From contig CM064509.1 in NCBI GenBank assembly GCA_032716605.1, positions 46,829,120 to 46,893,119 on the forward strand: a stretch of DNA of 64,000 nucleotides. The letters run 5' to 3'. The notes under the pieces were generated by a model. The model was given only the letters and a program-made list of their open reading frames with translations, was not told where the DNA came from and ran no database searches. Within the stretch, counting starts at the first letter, position 1, and each line of letters begins with the position of its first letter. Positions 45,606 through 55,198 of this stretch are shown piece after piece. The translations under genes were made by a program, and so were the position numbers. Source of the DNA: Paralithodes platypus. Lineage: Eukaryota > Arthropoda > Malacostraca > Decapoda > Lithodidae.

Positions 45606-48600
45606 AGGAGTACAAAGGAAGGAGTACAAAGGAGTACAAAGGAAATCAAGCAACAACATATCTAGTGACCCTTCTAGGCTGCTTGTCCTCCAAAACACTG
45701 AGGATAAAGTGTCCAAACAGTGGTTTAGAGTGGGTAAGGGAACATTGGAAAGGGAACTACTGCCCTGCCACTAACGTGGCAGGACTAGGAAGTTAGTAGG
45801 GGACATATGGGTTAGTAACTGAGGGGAGGATAAAATAAAGTTATTCATTTACAAACGCAGTCAGTCGCGGGTTTGATGCGAGATATTTGTCTAGGCGGAA
45901 TTTAAATGAATCAACGGTGCTGCAGTCTATAACATCTCGGGGAAGCCCATTCCACAAGTTGACAACTCGATTGAAGAAGAAATTCTTAGATTCATGTGAG
46001 TTAAAAGATTTACCAATAATTTTGCAACCGTTTCCCCGCGTGTAATTAGATTGGTCGATAGTGAAGTACTTACTACAGTTCATATTGTCGATGCCTTTGA
46101 TGATTTTGAACACTTGAATTAAGTCACCTCTTAATCTGCGCTGGGTTAAAGGAAATAGATTTAATTCTCTAAGACGCTCTTCGTATGGTTTGTTCTTTAG
46201 GCTAGGTATCATTTTGGTAACTCTACGTTGAACTCGTTCTAGCTTGTTTATGTCTTTTTGGTAATAAGGGCACCAGCATTGAATGCAGTATTCCAGAAGA
46301 GGGCGGACTAAGGAATTGTAAGGGGTTAGGATTACGTCTTTGGATTTATGCTCAAATGATCTGCCTATAAAGCCAATTATTTTGTTTGCCTTCTTAACAA
46401 CTTCTGAACATTGTTGACTCGGTTTTAGGTTACTCGATATTGTTACTCCCAGATCGGTTTCTCTGTTTACATTCTTAAGCTGAGTGCCATTCATCGAATA
46501 GTTGGCTTTCTCATTGAGGTATCCGATATGTAGTACTTTACATTTATCCGCATTGAAACTCATTTGCCAAATTTGGGCCCAATGTGACAATTTATCTAGA
46601 TTGTGTTGCATATCGTCAACTTGATCCTTTGAGAGTACGCTATTTGCAATTTTTGTATCGTCAGCAAATTTTGAGATTGTACAGGTGAGACCCTCATCTA
46701 TGTCGTTGATGTAAATTAGAAAGAGAATTGGTCCTAGTACCGATCCCTGGGGTACCCCGCTACTTACATTGGTCCATTTAGATGCCTTACCGTTTATGAC
46801 TACTCTTTGCTTTCTGTCGCTGAGCCAATTTTCTATCCATTTCAACACACCGTCTTGTATTCCATGCGCTTTTAGTTTTAGTAGTAAACGTTTGTGGGGA
46901 CCTTTGTCAAAGGCCTTTTGAAAATCAAGGTATATAATATCTACAGCTTTACTCTCATCGTAGAGGTTGAGGATATCGTGGAAGAAGTCTAAGAGGTTTG
47001 TTAAACAGGAACGTTTTTTACGAAAGCCGTGTTGAGTATCTTTAAGTATGTTATTTTCCTCTAAGTGATTTACGAGTCTGTCTCTTATGACCGTTTCTAG
47101 CATTCTACATACAACTGAGGTTAAGCTAATTGGACGATAGTTACTGGGTAGGGATTTGCTGCCTTTTTTGAATATCGGTGTTACGTTGGCTATCTTCCAC
47201 TGATCAGGCATAGTTCCAGACTGCAAGGATTTATTGAATAGTAATGTCAGTGGTTTGGAGAGCTCATCCTTAGCTTCCTTTAGAACTCTAGGCGAGATTG
47301 TATCAGGTCCAGGTGTTTTATTTACCTTGAGTTTATCTAAACAATTCAATACTTCTCTCTCTGTAACGGTGATATTGCTTAGAACATCTGAATTATCAAT
47401 CTGAATCGGCGATGGTGTAGGGATATCACTGAGGTCTTCTGTTGTAAAAACTGATGCAAAGAAGGTATTGAGGGCATTACTCATTTGTACTTCGTCTTTG
47501 GTGTATTCTCCATTTTCATCGACTAACGGTCCAACAGTTGAAGTAACTACTTTTTTCTTTCTGATATAACTATAGAATTCTTTCGGGTTTGTTTTACTTT
47601 GATTCTCAATATGTAACTCTAGGGTCTTTTTACTTTGCTTAATTAACTTTTTGGCTTTGCGTCGTAGCTCTACAAATTTCACCCGTTCTTCGTCATTTTG
47701 TGAGGATTTTAATCTATCATTAGCACATTTTTTAGCAAGCAGGCAGTTTGAAATATCTTTATTCCACCATTTGGGCTAATTATTATGGCCTGGACGCCGT
47801 ATTTTCGATGGTATGCAGTCTTGCACTGCTTTTAGGTAAGTGGTTTCGAATAACTTCCAAGATGTATTTATGTCGTTATTGTTAATTAAAGAGCTCCAGT
47901 CAATTTCTTTAAACATAGCTCTAAGTTTATGAAAGTTTGCTTTCTTGAAATTAGGGACTTTTTCGATGCTACTATTTGGTTCGTTACTAGTAAAGTTTAA
48001 AGTGAAAGTTATCGTACGATGGTCGCTGTTACTGAATTCATCACCAACATTCAAATTCTCTATTAATTCTTCTTTTGTTGCAAGTACAATGTCAAGAACG
48101 TTATTACCACGGGTCGGTGTTCGAACAAATTGATAAAGCGAACTCTCTTGCAAGTTCGAATACAAGTCATGTCCGGAGTGTGAAGTAAGAGTATCGCCCC
48201 ACTTGGTCACAGGTAAATTAAAGTCGCCAAAAAATACGGTATCTTGTGAGTTACTTACATCTGCAATTTATTCATAAATTTCTCGGTCAGTTTGCACTGA
48301 TTGAGCTGGAGGTCTGTATATTAATGCAAGTATTATTTTTGTACCTTTATTATTCTTTATTAGCACTAAAGATGTGTCGACGTTCACAATTTGAGGTTTT
48401 GACACGAGGGTCGGGTTAAGACTTTCTTTGATATAAAATAAAACGCCACCTCCATTTTTATTTATTCGGCTTTTCTCAAACATTACATAACCGGGAAGTG
48501 AATACTCTGCTAAAAAGTCTCTATCTACTGTATTGAGCCAAGATTCTGTTATACCAATCACATCATAATTTTCTGTAAACACTAGTTCCTCTAAATCTGA

Positions 48601-48807
48601 AAATTTATTGCGTATGCTACGAGCGTTTGCATAGAAAACCTTTAAAGTTGCGGTTTTAGAACTCACAGAACGTTCTTTAATCAAATTTTTGGTTTTGATC
48701 GGATCTACATTTACATTCATGGCTGACATCGGTCCTCGGTCGTTATCCCTGGCGGTTTTGAATTTGGGTCGTGTTGGTGGAGCTTTATCCAAATTCGCGG
48801 TTCTTGA
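45606..48807 (-). mobile_element. CR1-type LINE (family 2), reverse copy
   Basis: A longer copy of the same family as 38675-43830. On the reverse strand it runs from a truncated 5' end at 48807 to a 3' tail made of repeated CTTTGTACTC units (45606-45645). The host LINE reads GAGATA before it and CAAGAGATGAG after it. That is exactly contiguous in uninterrupted Jockey-like copies, so there is no target duplication. Confidence 0.9.
45841..48807 (-). pseudogene. CR1 family 2 ORF2, reverse copy, two nonsense codons
   Basis: A single frame of about 989 codons. Endonuclease: VFYANARSIRNK, ITESWLNT, ALIYRPP, GDFNLP, NSDHRTITF. RT: PGPDTISPRVLKE, NYRPISLTSVVCRMLE, QHGFRKKRSCL, LDFQKAFDKGPHKRL, GVPQGSVLGP, FADDTKIAN. 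The C-terminal domain has ERVQRRVTKMIPS. Two stops interrupt it: TAA at about 48265-48267 (replacing Gln) and TAG at about 47773-47775 (replacing Lys). Downstream of the second stop, 613 codons containing all RT motifs are open. Confidence 0.9.
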
Positions 48808-49427
48808 CAAGAGATGAGAGCAATTGGACGATAGTTGGAGCGTTGAGAGCGGTCACCTTTTTTTGGGACAGGTTGAATGAGAGAAAACTTCCAGCAAGAA
48901 GGGAAGACGTTAGAGGAGAAACAGAGACAAAAGAGTTTGCCTAGGCAGGGAGTCAGCACAGAAGCACAGTTTTTGAGTACAACAGGAGGAACACTGTCAG
49001 GACCGTACGCCTTCTTAGTATTAAGCCCAGAGAGAGTAGAAAATACATCTTTAGAAGAGATTAGTATATTAGGCATAAGTAGGAGAAATTAAGGGGGGTG
49101 GAGAGGGAGGAGTAGCACCGGAATCATCCAAAGTGGAGTTTCTAGCAAAAGTTTGAGCAAAAAGTTCAGCTTTGTCAGAAGTTATTGTTGTGCCGTCAGA
49201 GTGGAAAAGGGGAGGGAAAGACAAGGAAGAAAACTTGTTGAGGAGGTTTTTGGCTAGATTCCAGAAGTCTTGGGAAGAGCTAGAGTTGGATAGTTCAGTG
49301 CATTTATTATTGATGAAAGCATACTTGTCAAGCCGAAGAACAGATTTGGCTTGGTTCAGGAAAGAAACATAGGAAGAATGAGATTATTGCGTTTTAAGGC
49401 GTCGGTACCGTTTGATTTTTTCCGTTT

Positions 49428-49903
49428 TTTTTGCTATATTCCAACTACTCCCTCTCGGGCATAGGCTGATAGCCTTTACACTCCACCGCTGAACACGGTG
49501 AGGCCCGTGAGGTCTTGTTCCAGTCTAGGGAGTGAGACATGTGAAACACCTATTCACGGCTCAAACCCAACTCCATCTCTGAAGCTGCTTCGCCTCTGCG
49601 CTTCACAGTCTCACTCCCCAGGCTCGGACCCTCACTCTTAGAACGCCACCTATTGAGCAATTAACTCACTAGGCATTGCCCCCTGTAGCATATTTTGAAT
49701 ATGGGAATATTCATACAGTGCTCTTTAATCGGGGAACAATGAGGATATTTTGTTTTGGCATTTCGGTTTGCTGTGGTAATGCACTGAAACTAGGTACAGC
49801 ACAAATTCCATCCCAATAATATCTTCCCATTGACATATTGGGATTCGAACCCGGGTCCATTGGATTACCAGTCCAGTGGCAAGGCCACTCTGCCACACCT
49901 CCC
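49428..49903 (-). mobile_element. tRNA-headed composite SINE
   Basis: On the reverse strand it has a tRNA-like head (49902-49839), a body of about 115 bases and the 300-base module shared with 8185-8492. It ends A-rich at 49428-49445. It interrupts the Jockey-like LINE inside the sequence that elsewhere reads GGTACCGTTTGAATGCTTCC. It has no long frame. Confidence 0.7.
49839..49902 (-). promoter_or_regulatory. RNA polymerase III A and B boxes of the SINE head
   Basis: Reverse strand: box A TGGCAGAGTGG, anticodon-arm-like TGGACTGGTAATCCA, and box B GGTTCGAATCC. A GGT loop reading would match a threonine tRNA, but the acceptor stem has no 3' partner, so this is a tRNA-derived promoter, not a working tRNA gene. 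Confidence 0.75.
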
Positions 49904-50388
49904 CTTGCTTCCTCCTTGCTCCGGACAGCAGTAGAACAAGCGTGAGTAAACCAAGATTGTTTTGCATTAGACTGAGAGAAAGAATGGAAAGTATGCTTCC
50001 ATGCCCGAGAGGATTACCTCAGTAATGCGTTCAGCACTCTCCGAAGGTCCCTGGCCACGGAAGCTAAAGTCATTCCCTGGGAAATAAAAAAAAAGTACTG
50101 CCGAAGAGACTCCCAGTTGGCAGCGCCAAAGTGCCACAAGCACCGCCGGTTGGAAGGATCGGAAGGATCGGGTGGCCGTACCGGAGAGATAGGACAGGTG
50201 ACAGATATTAGTTTATGGTCGGAGGAGCCCTTAGGAGAGAAAATATTTATAGTATAAGCAGAAGGGTTAGAGGTTAGAAATAAGTCAAGAATGTAGGCTG
50301 ATCTCCGAAGCAATCCGGAATACAGGTGGGTTGCTGGACTAGCTGCTCTAGGTCATTTAGGATAGAAAAGATGTAGGCTTGTTCACTA

Positions 50389-50800
50389 TTATAAGTGTGG
50401 AGAATCCGCTACATACCAATTTCACTACATCCCATTTTAGATAATCTCGTGGTGCAAGAATCACCACAGCCGGTAGCGGAAATCGAACAGGTTCACCATT
50501 TTTCATTTTTACTCAGCGAACAACTTTGGTGTTAGTGTTGAATGTCGTGGAGGTAGCCATTTAGTAGGAGTAAGCGTCAAAGGTTCCAGAGATGACAAAA
50601 CGCAGCAAAATTGCCTAATTAGCGAGTGTAGTGGAAATCAGGCAGGTTCACTTTGTTTATTTTGGCTCTGCAAACAACTTTGGTCTTAGTGTTCAATGTC
50701 GTGGAGGCAATCATTTAGGAAGAGTAGTACATACAAGGTTACAGAGACAACAAAATACAATGCAGCAAAACACAGCCCTATTGGAATTCGTAATATATTG
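50389..50800 (+). repeat. Two diverged tandem units of about 150 bases
   Basis: Units start near 50472 and 50626. Both contain AACAACTTTGGTSTTAGTGTT-like sequence, then AATGTCGTGGAGG and a GCAGCAAAA end. They differ at many positions, so the duplication is old. The left edge is where the Jockey-like LINE ends. Confidence 0.7.
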
Positions 50801-50844
50801 TGTACAAATGTTTATGTTCTTTCCTCCCAGTTAATTACACTCCC

Positions 50845-51047
50845 TTAAGTGCGTCTAATAATATTGGCACTTCAATTCTATATTTAGTTCTTCCATTACT
50901 TACTGTTGCAGAAACAAAACTATGTCATCTGCGAATCTGAAGTTGCTTAAGTATTATCCATTAATATGTTTACCTTATTTCATTCTACATTTATAATTAT
51001 ATATATGCTCCAAACACGCAGTGAACTGCTTTGGGGAAATTAGGATT
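50845..51047 (-). pseudogene. RTE-type LINE reverse transcriptase remnant
   Basis: On the reverse strand one frame reads ISPKQFTACLEHIYNYKCRMK, stop, GKHING, stop, YLSNFRFADDIVLFLQQ, stop, VMEELNIELK. ISPK.FTACLE..., ING.YL..LRFADDIVLF is the RT palm of RTE elements. Three stops break it. It is too short and broken to show as an open frame. Confidence 0.8.
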
Positions 51048-51059
51048 CTGTATATGTGT

Positions 51060-51265
51060 GTGTGTGACTTGGAATACTAGGTTCGATACTAGGCACCAGG
51101 TCCAAAGACTGGTAGCACCAAGTGTTCATGGTAAACCTGTTAAGTTCGAGACTAGTCCCTCAGGTCTGAAGACTGAAAGTGAACCGTGCTCTGGGCAACA
51201 TGCTAAGTTTTAAACTAGCAAGTCTGGTCTAAAGACAGATTCGTTGTGTTCGATACTAACACCAG
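51060..51265 (+). repeat. Degenerate tandem repeat, unit about 60 bases
   Basis: Repeats of TTCGATACTAG, then CAGGTCCAAAGACTG (variants TTCGAGACTAG...CAGGTCTGAAGACTG and TTTTAAACTAG...CTGGTCTAAAGACAG) occur three times, with a fourth partial start at 51246. Confidence 0.65.
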
Positions 51266-52497
51266 TACAAAAATAGCTTGATAGTGAGGCACGATGCTCA
51301 CTCTCTATGTCCTCGACTACAACAACAGCAGCCGAGACTAACCTCTACTTTTTCCTTTGCATGTGGTACAAAACCGTGCACAGCTGGTGGTCAGAGACCT
51401 AGCCTTCGAGCAGAGCAGAAGAAGGAGACTGCAAGTTCTACCAAGAAGAAGTCCAGGCATAACAAGGCGCTCAAAAAATACAAATGTCGTACTAAAAGTC
51501 CAGTACGCCACCCGAAAGAATAATCATTGGGTCCCCCTCCGACACCAGGGAAATCACTAAATTAATATAATAGTAGTGTGTTTCTAATTGTTAGAGTTCG
51601 TTTTTGCTATTTAGTACACTCATCTGCAGGGAGAACAAAACACACATTTCTATCCTTGTGTTTCACTAGTTAATTTTCGTATTATTACGTACATACTTAT
51701 TTAACGGCGGTAATTATATATATCCCGGTTGTGAACCCTGCAAGTCAGCCGATATAATCAAGGACGTGGCGCTAAACATGCAGAGGGAGACACGGGCAGT
51801 TGCAAAATCGTGGCGATAGAGAGTCGGACCAAGGTTCAGGGATTTCAGGCCAAAGTATATCAGGCTATACAAAATTCACAAAACCGATTTTTGAGGTGCC
51901 GACTGCCTGCTACTCGCCACAGATTTCTATCTGTCACTCTCAATATCCGCGACCTCGACAAGTATGGCGAACACTTGGACCTTGATGCCAATAAACAATT
52001 GTATAACAAGTTGGTGGGCTTGACTAAGTGTTGGCTCGAACAGGACGCTGGGTTAATATTGGTAACTTTGCCGAAGTCCTGCATCCCACCAATCACCTTA
52101 CCACAGCAATAATTTTCTTAAATTTGTCAGACTTCATATGACTCCTGACTGACATCTTTTTACTTCATTGTTCATTACCTATAGCCGTTTTAAGTGTTTA
52201 AGTGTTTCTTTATCCCTGTTATATAAGTCCGCCATCACTTGTGTGCCGTAAGTTAAGCAACTTAACAACTTAAAATTTCGTTAAGCACAGATAGCCTATA
52301 TAATTTTACATAATGGCAAGCAAACCAGATAATGGACAATCTGGAGGTATGGCAAATAAGGCTCTAAAAATCAGAGAACAGGGCTAAGGGGAGTTATGAC
52401 CAGGTTAATAACTAATATTTGTTGTCACTACTGCAACCTTCGAGGAACTGGAGGCTAGATTAGATAACATACAAATCACATTTTTGTTTATATGTGC
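51266..52497 (+). other. Unassigned region with two small open frames
   Basis: 51278-51523 (lysine/arginine-rich) and 51810-52112 are the only frames of note. A 24-codon frame at 52313-52387 (MASKPDNGQSGGMANKALKI) resembles a cut-off gag-like start but is too short to judge. Elsewhere AT-rich, nothing recognised. Confidence 0.35.
51810..52112 (+). CDS. Unrecognised 100-residue open frame
   Basis: It starts MAIESRTKVQGFQAKVYQAI and ends at CIPPITLPQQ. Composition is balanced, with a heptad-like first third, an RFLSVTLNIRDLDKYGEHLD middle, and a KLVGLTKCWLEQDAGLILVT end that looks like a real protein rather than a repeat by-product. No signal peptide or membrane segment. It lies between tandem repeats and a Jockey-like LINE. 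It may be a fragment of an element ORF or of a captured gene; I do not recognise it. Confidence 0.3.
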   Translation: MAIESRTKVQGFQAKVYQAIQNSQNRFLRCRLPATRHRFLSVTLNIRDLDKYGEHLDLDANKQLYNKLVGLTKCWLEQDAGLILVTLPKSCIPPITLPQQ

Positions 52498-55198
52498 ATG
52501 GAGGAGACAAAAGGCAGGTTGCCTGTAACGTGTGTCACCCCCAAAGTAAAAGAGTGACAGACACAAATTCATGGGACGTTGGAGTCAAAATGACTGGACA
52601 CAAGAAGTTTAAAGCAGTCTATGTCATAGGATGAAGGAAAGATTGATTGAGGGAGAGAATTCTAGAGTTCACTTGTTGAGTAGAAGAAAGACTGAGAAAA
52701 TTTGCCAATTCTTGGGTTAGAGAGCTGGACAGAATAGGAGTGGGACTGTGTTGAAAGGCGGGTGCCTCACACTCGCCGCAAGGGAGGGAGTATACAATGA
52801 GAGAGCTCTGAAGAACACTGGTTGTTGTAATAGCGATAGAAGAGCGAAAGAGATGCAACATTGCGGCGTGTAGAAAGAGATTGTAGGGAACTAGTAAGAG
52901 GAGGCGAAATGCTTTGGATTCTACTCGTTCGAGAAGTTTGGTATGGGTGGAGCCTCCCCACACATGCGAACAATACTCAATACAGGGGTGCACTGTGCCC
53001 CGATACAGAGCAAGAAGCTGTGTGGGGGTGAAGAACCCATGGAGACAGTTGGGCACACCTAACTTTTGGGATGCTGTTTTAGCAAGAGTGGTAATATGAT
53101 CTTTACATGAAAGATCAGATGAAAAAGATACACCTACAATGTTGAGAGAAGATGAAGGGTTGGGTTGAGTGTTGTTGAAGAATAGTTGATAGTCTTGTAG
53201 AAGATTGTGATGGAGAGATAGAGGGAGAAACTGGGTCTTGGAGGCATTGAAAGTAACAACATTTTCTCTGCCTCAATCAGAAATAATTGAAAAATCAGAT
53301 GATACGCATTCTATAGCCTTGCCACGTTTGATTGGGAGTGCTTGCATGCTGGGTTGATGGGAAAAACAAGTTGAATACTGTAAGGTAGAGTTATCAGCAT
53401 ATAAGTGGATAGGAATAGATGTACAGTTAACCCTTTCACACTCATATGATGCAGAGGTTGCCAGATTAGCAATAAGAATCCGTTTCCCAACGTGTAATTA
53501 GATTGGTCGATAGTGAAGTACTTACTACAGTTCATATTGTTGATGCCTTTGATGATTTTGAACACTTGAATTAAGTCGCCTCTTAATCTGCGCTTGGTTA
53601 AAGGATATAGATTTAATTATCTAAGACGCTCCTCGTATGGTTTGTTCTTTAGGCTAGGTATCATTTTGGTAACTCTACGTTGAACTCGTTCTAGCTTGTC
53701 TATATCTTTTTTGGTAATAAGGGCACCAGGATTGAATGCAGTATTCCAGAAGAGGGCGGACTAAGGAATTGTAAAGGGTTAGTATAACGTCTTTGGATTT
53801 ATGCTCAAATGACCTGCCTATAAAGCTAATTATTTTGTTTGCCTTCTTAACAACTTCTGAACATTGCTGAGTCCCATTCATCAAATAGTTTGCTTTCTCA
53901 TTTTGGTATCCGATATGTAGTACTTTACATTTATCCGCATTGAAACTCATTTGCCAAATTTGGGCCCAACATGACAACTTATCTAGATTGTGTTGCATAT
54001 CCTCAACTTGTTCTTTTGAGAGTACGCTATTTGCAATTTTTGTATCGTCAGCAAATTTGGAGATTGTACAGGTGAGACCCTCATCTATGTCGTTGATGTA
54101 AATTAGAAAGATAATTGGTTCTAGTACCGATCCCTGGGGTACCCCGCTACTTACATTGGTCCATTTAGATGCCTTACCGTTTATGACTACTCTTTGCTTT
54201 TTGTCGCTGAGCCAATTTTCTATCCATTTTAACACACCGTCTTGTATTTCATGCATTCCAGGGTAGTTTAGAAATATATGATTTATGCCTGACTCTATCG
54301 AAGGCCTTCGATATGTCTATTGCAATAGAAAAGATCTCACCGAAGTCCCGAAAGGAGGATGACCAAGTATTAGTAAGATATGAGAGAAGATCACCAGTAG
54401 AGCGACCCTTAAGGAAGCCATACTGGCGATCTGAGACTGAAGAGAAATGCTTAAAAAATTTGGAAGCAAGAATAGTTTTAAAAACTTTAGAGATACAAGA
54501 GATGAGAGCAATTGGACGATAGTTGGAGGGTTGAGAGCGGTCACCCTTCTTTGGGACAGGTTAAATGAGAGCAAACTTCCAGCAAGAAGGGAAGACGTTA
54601 AAGGAGAGACAGAGACGAAAGTGTTTGCCTAGGCAGAGAGTCAGCACGGAAGCACAGTTTTTGAGTACAACAGGAGGACCACCGTCCGGACCGTACGCCT
54701 TCTTAGTATTAAGCCCAAAGAGATTAGAAAATACATCTTTAGAATAGATTAGGATATTAGGCATAATTGAGAGAGAGAGGGGGGTGGAGAGGGAGGAATA
54801 TCACTGGAATCATCCAAGGTGGAGTTTCTAGCAAAAGTTTGAACGAAGAGTTCAGCTTTGTCAGAGGAAGAAGTGATGGTTGTGCCATCAGAGTGGAAAA
54901 GGGGAAGGAAAGGTGAGGAAGAAAAATTGTTGGAGAGATTTTTGGCTAGATGCTAGAAAGCTTGGGAAGAGCTAGAGTTGGATAGTTCAGTCCATTTATT
55001 ATTGATACAAGTGTGTTTGGCAAGTCGAAGAACAGATTTGGTTTGATTCCGGGCAGAAACATATGAAGAAGGAGATTCTTGAGTCTTAAGGTGTCGGTAC
55101 AGTTTGAATGCTTCCTCCTTGTTGCGGACAGCAGTAGAACAAGCGTGAGTAAACCAAGATATTTTTGCATTAGACTGAGAGAAAGAAAATGGAATGTA
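52498..55198 (-). mobile_element. Jockey-like LINE, third reverse-strand copy
   Basis: The 3' end is at 52498 (GGAGGAGACAAAAGGCAGG). C-terminus and thumb run to 53426 (FTPTQLLALYRGTV). RT resumes 54259-54700 (RQYGFLKG-like in the frame 54574-54317, CPKKGDRSQPSNYR), and linker to 55198. The block 53427-54258 replaces about 210 bases of RT palm. Cut on the 5' side at 55198 by the LTR element, whose start TGAAG follows directly. Dead by shifts. Confidence 0.8.
53427..54258 (-). mobile_element. Replacement block: MITE end plus CR1 family 2 fragment
   Basis: TTAACCCTTTCACACTCATA at 53427 looks like a piggyBac-like MITE terminus of about 55 bases. It is then joined to reverse-strand CR1 family 2 sequence (53484-54256, RT from IENWLSDKKQRVV through FADDTKIAN to YYQK, then C-terminus). 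A 36-base deletion removes the LKNVNRETDLGV region near 53873. The host LINE is missing its palm codons here, so the block substitutes for rather than inserts into the host. Confidence 0.7.

Larger units (their letters stand above)
38256..50388 (-). mobile_element. One Jockey-like LINE broken into five pieces by nested insertions
   Basis: Reverse-strand pieces join collinearly: 49904-50388 (endonuclease), 48808-49427 (linker to RT start), 45565-45605, 43831-44663 (RT fingers to palm, RQYGFLKGRSTGDLFSYL to FTPAQLLAL) and 38256-38674 (C-terminus and 3' end). The interruptions are a SINE, a reverse CR1, a TTAA-bounded MITE block, and a forward CR1 that holds an L2-like LINE. Joined, the pieces total about 2.4 kb. 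Internal stops and a lost FDRV region (KTIDRV-like at 44500) show it was dead or dying. The 3' end is CATAGAACAAAAA-side at 38256. Confidence 0.85.

Noticed and set aside
49839..49902. Functional tRNA gene (threonine-like GGT loop)
   Set aside because: A and B boxes are present, but the acceptor stem has no 3' half and the sequence runs into a SINE body, so it is a tRNA-derived SINE head.
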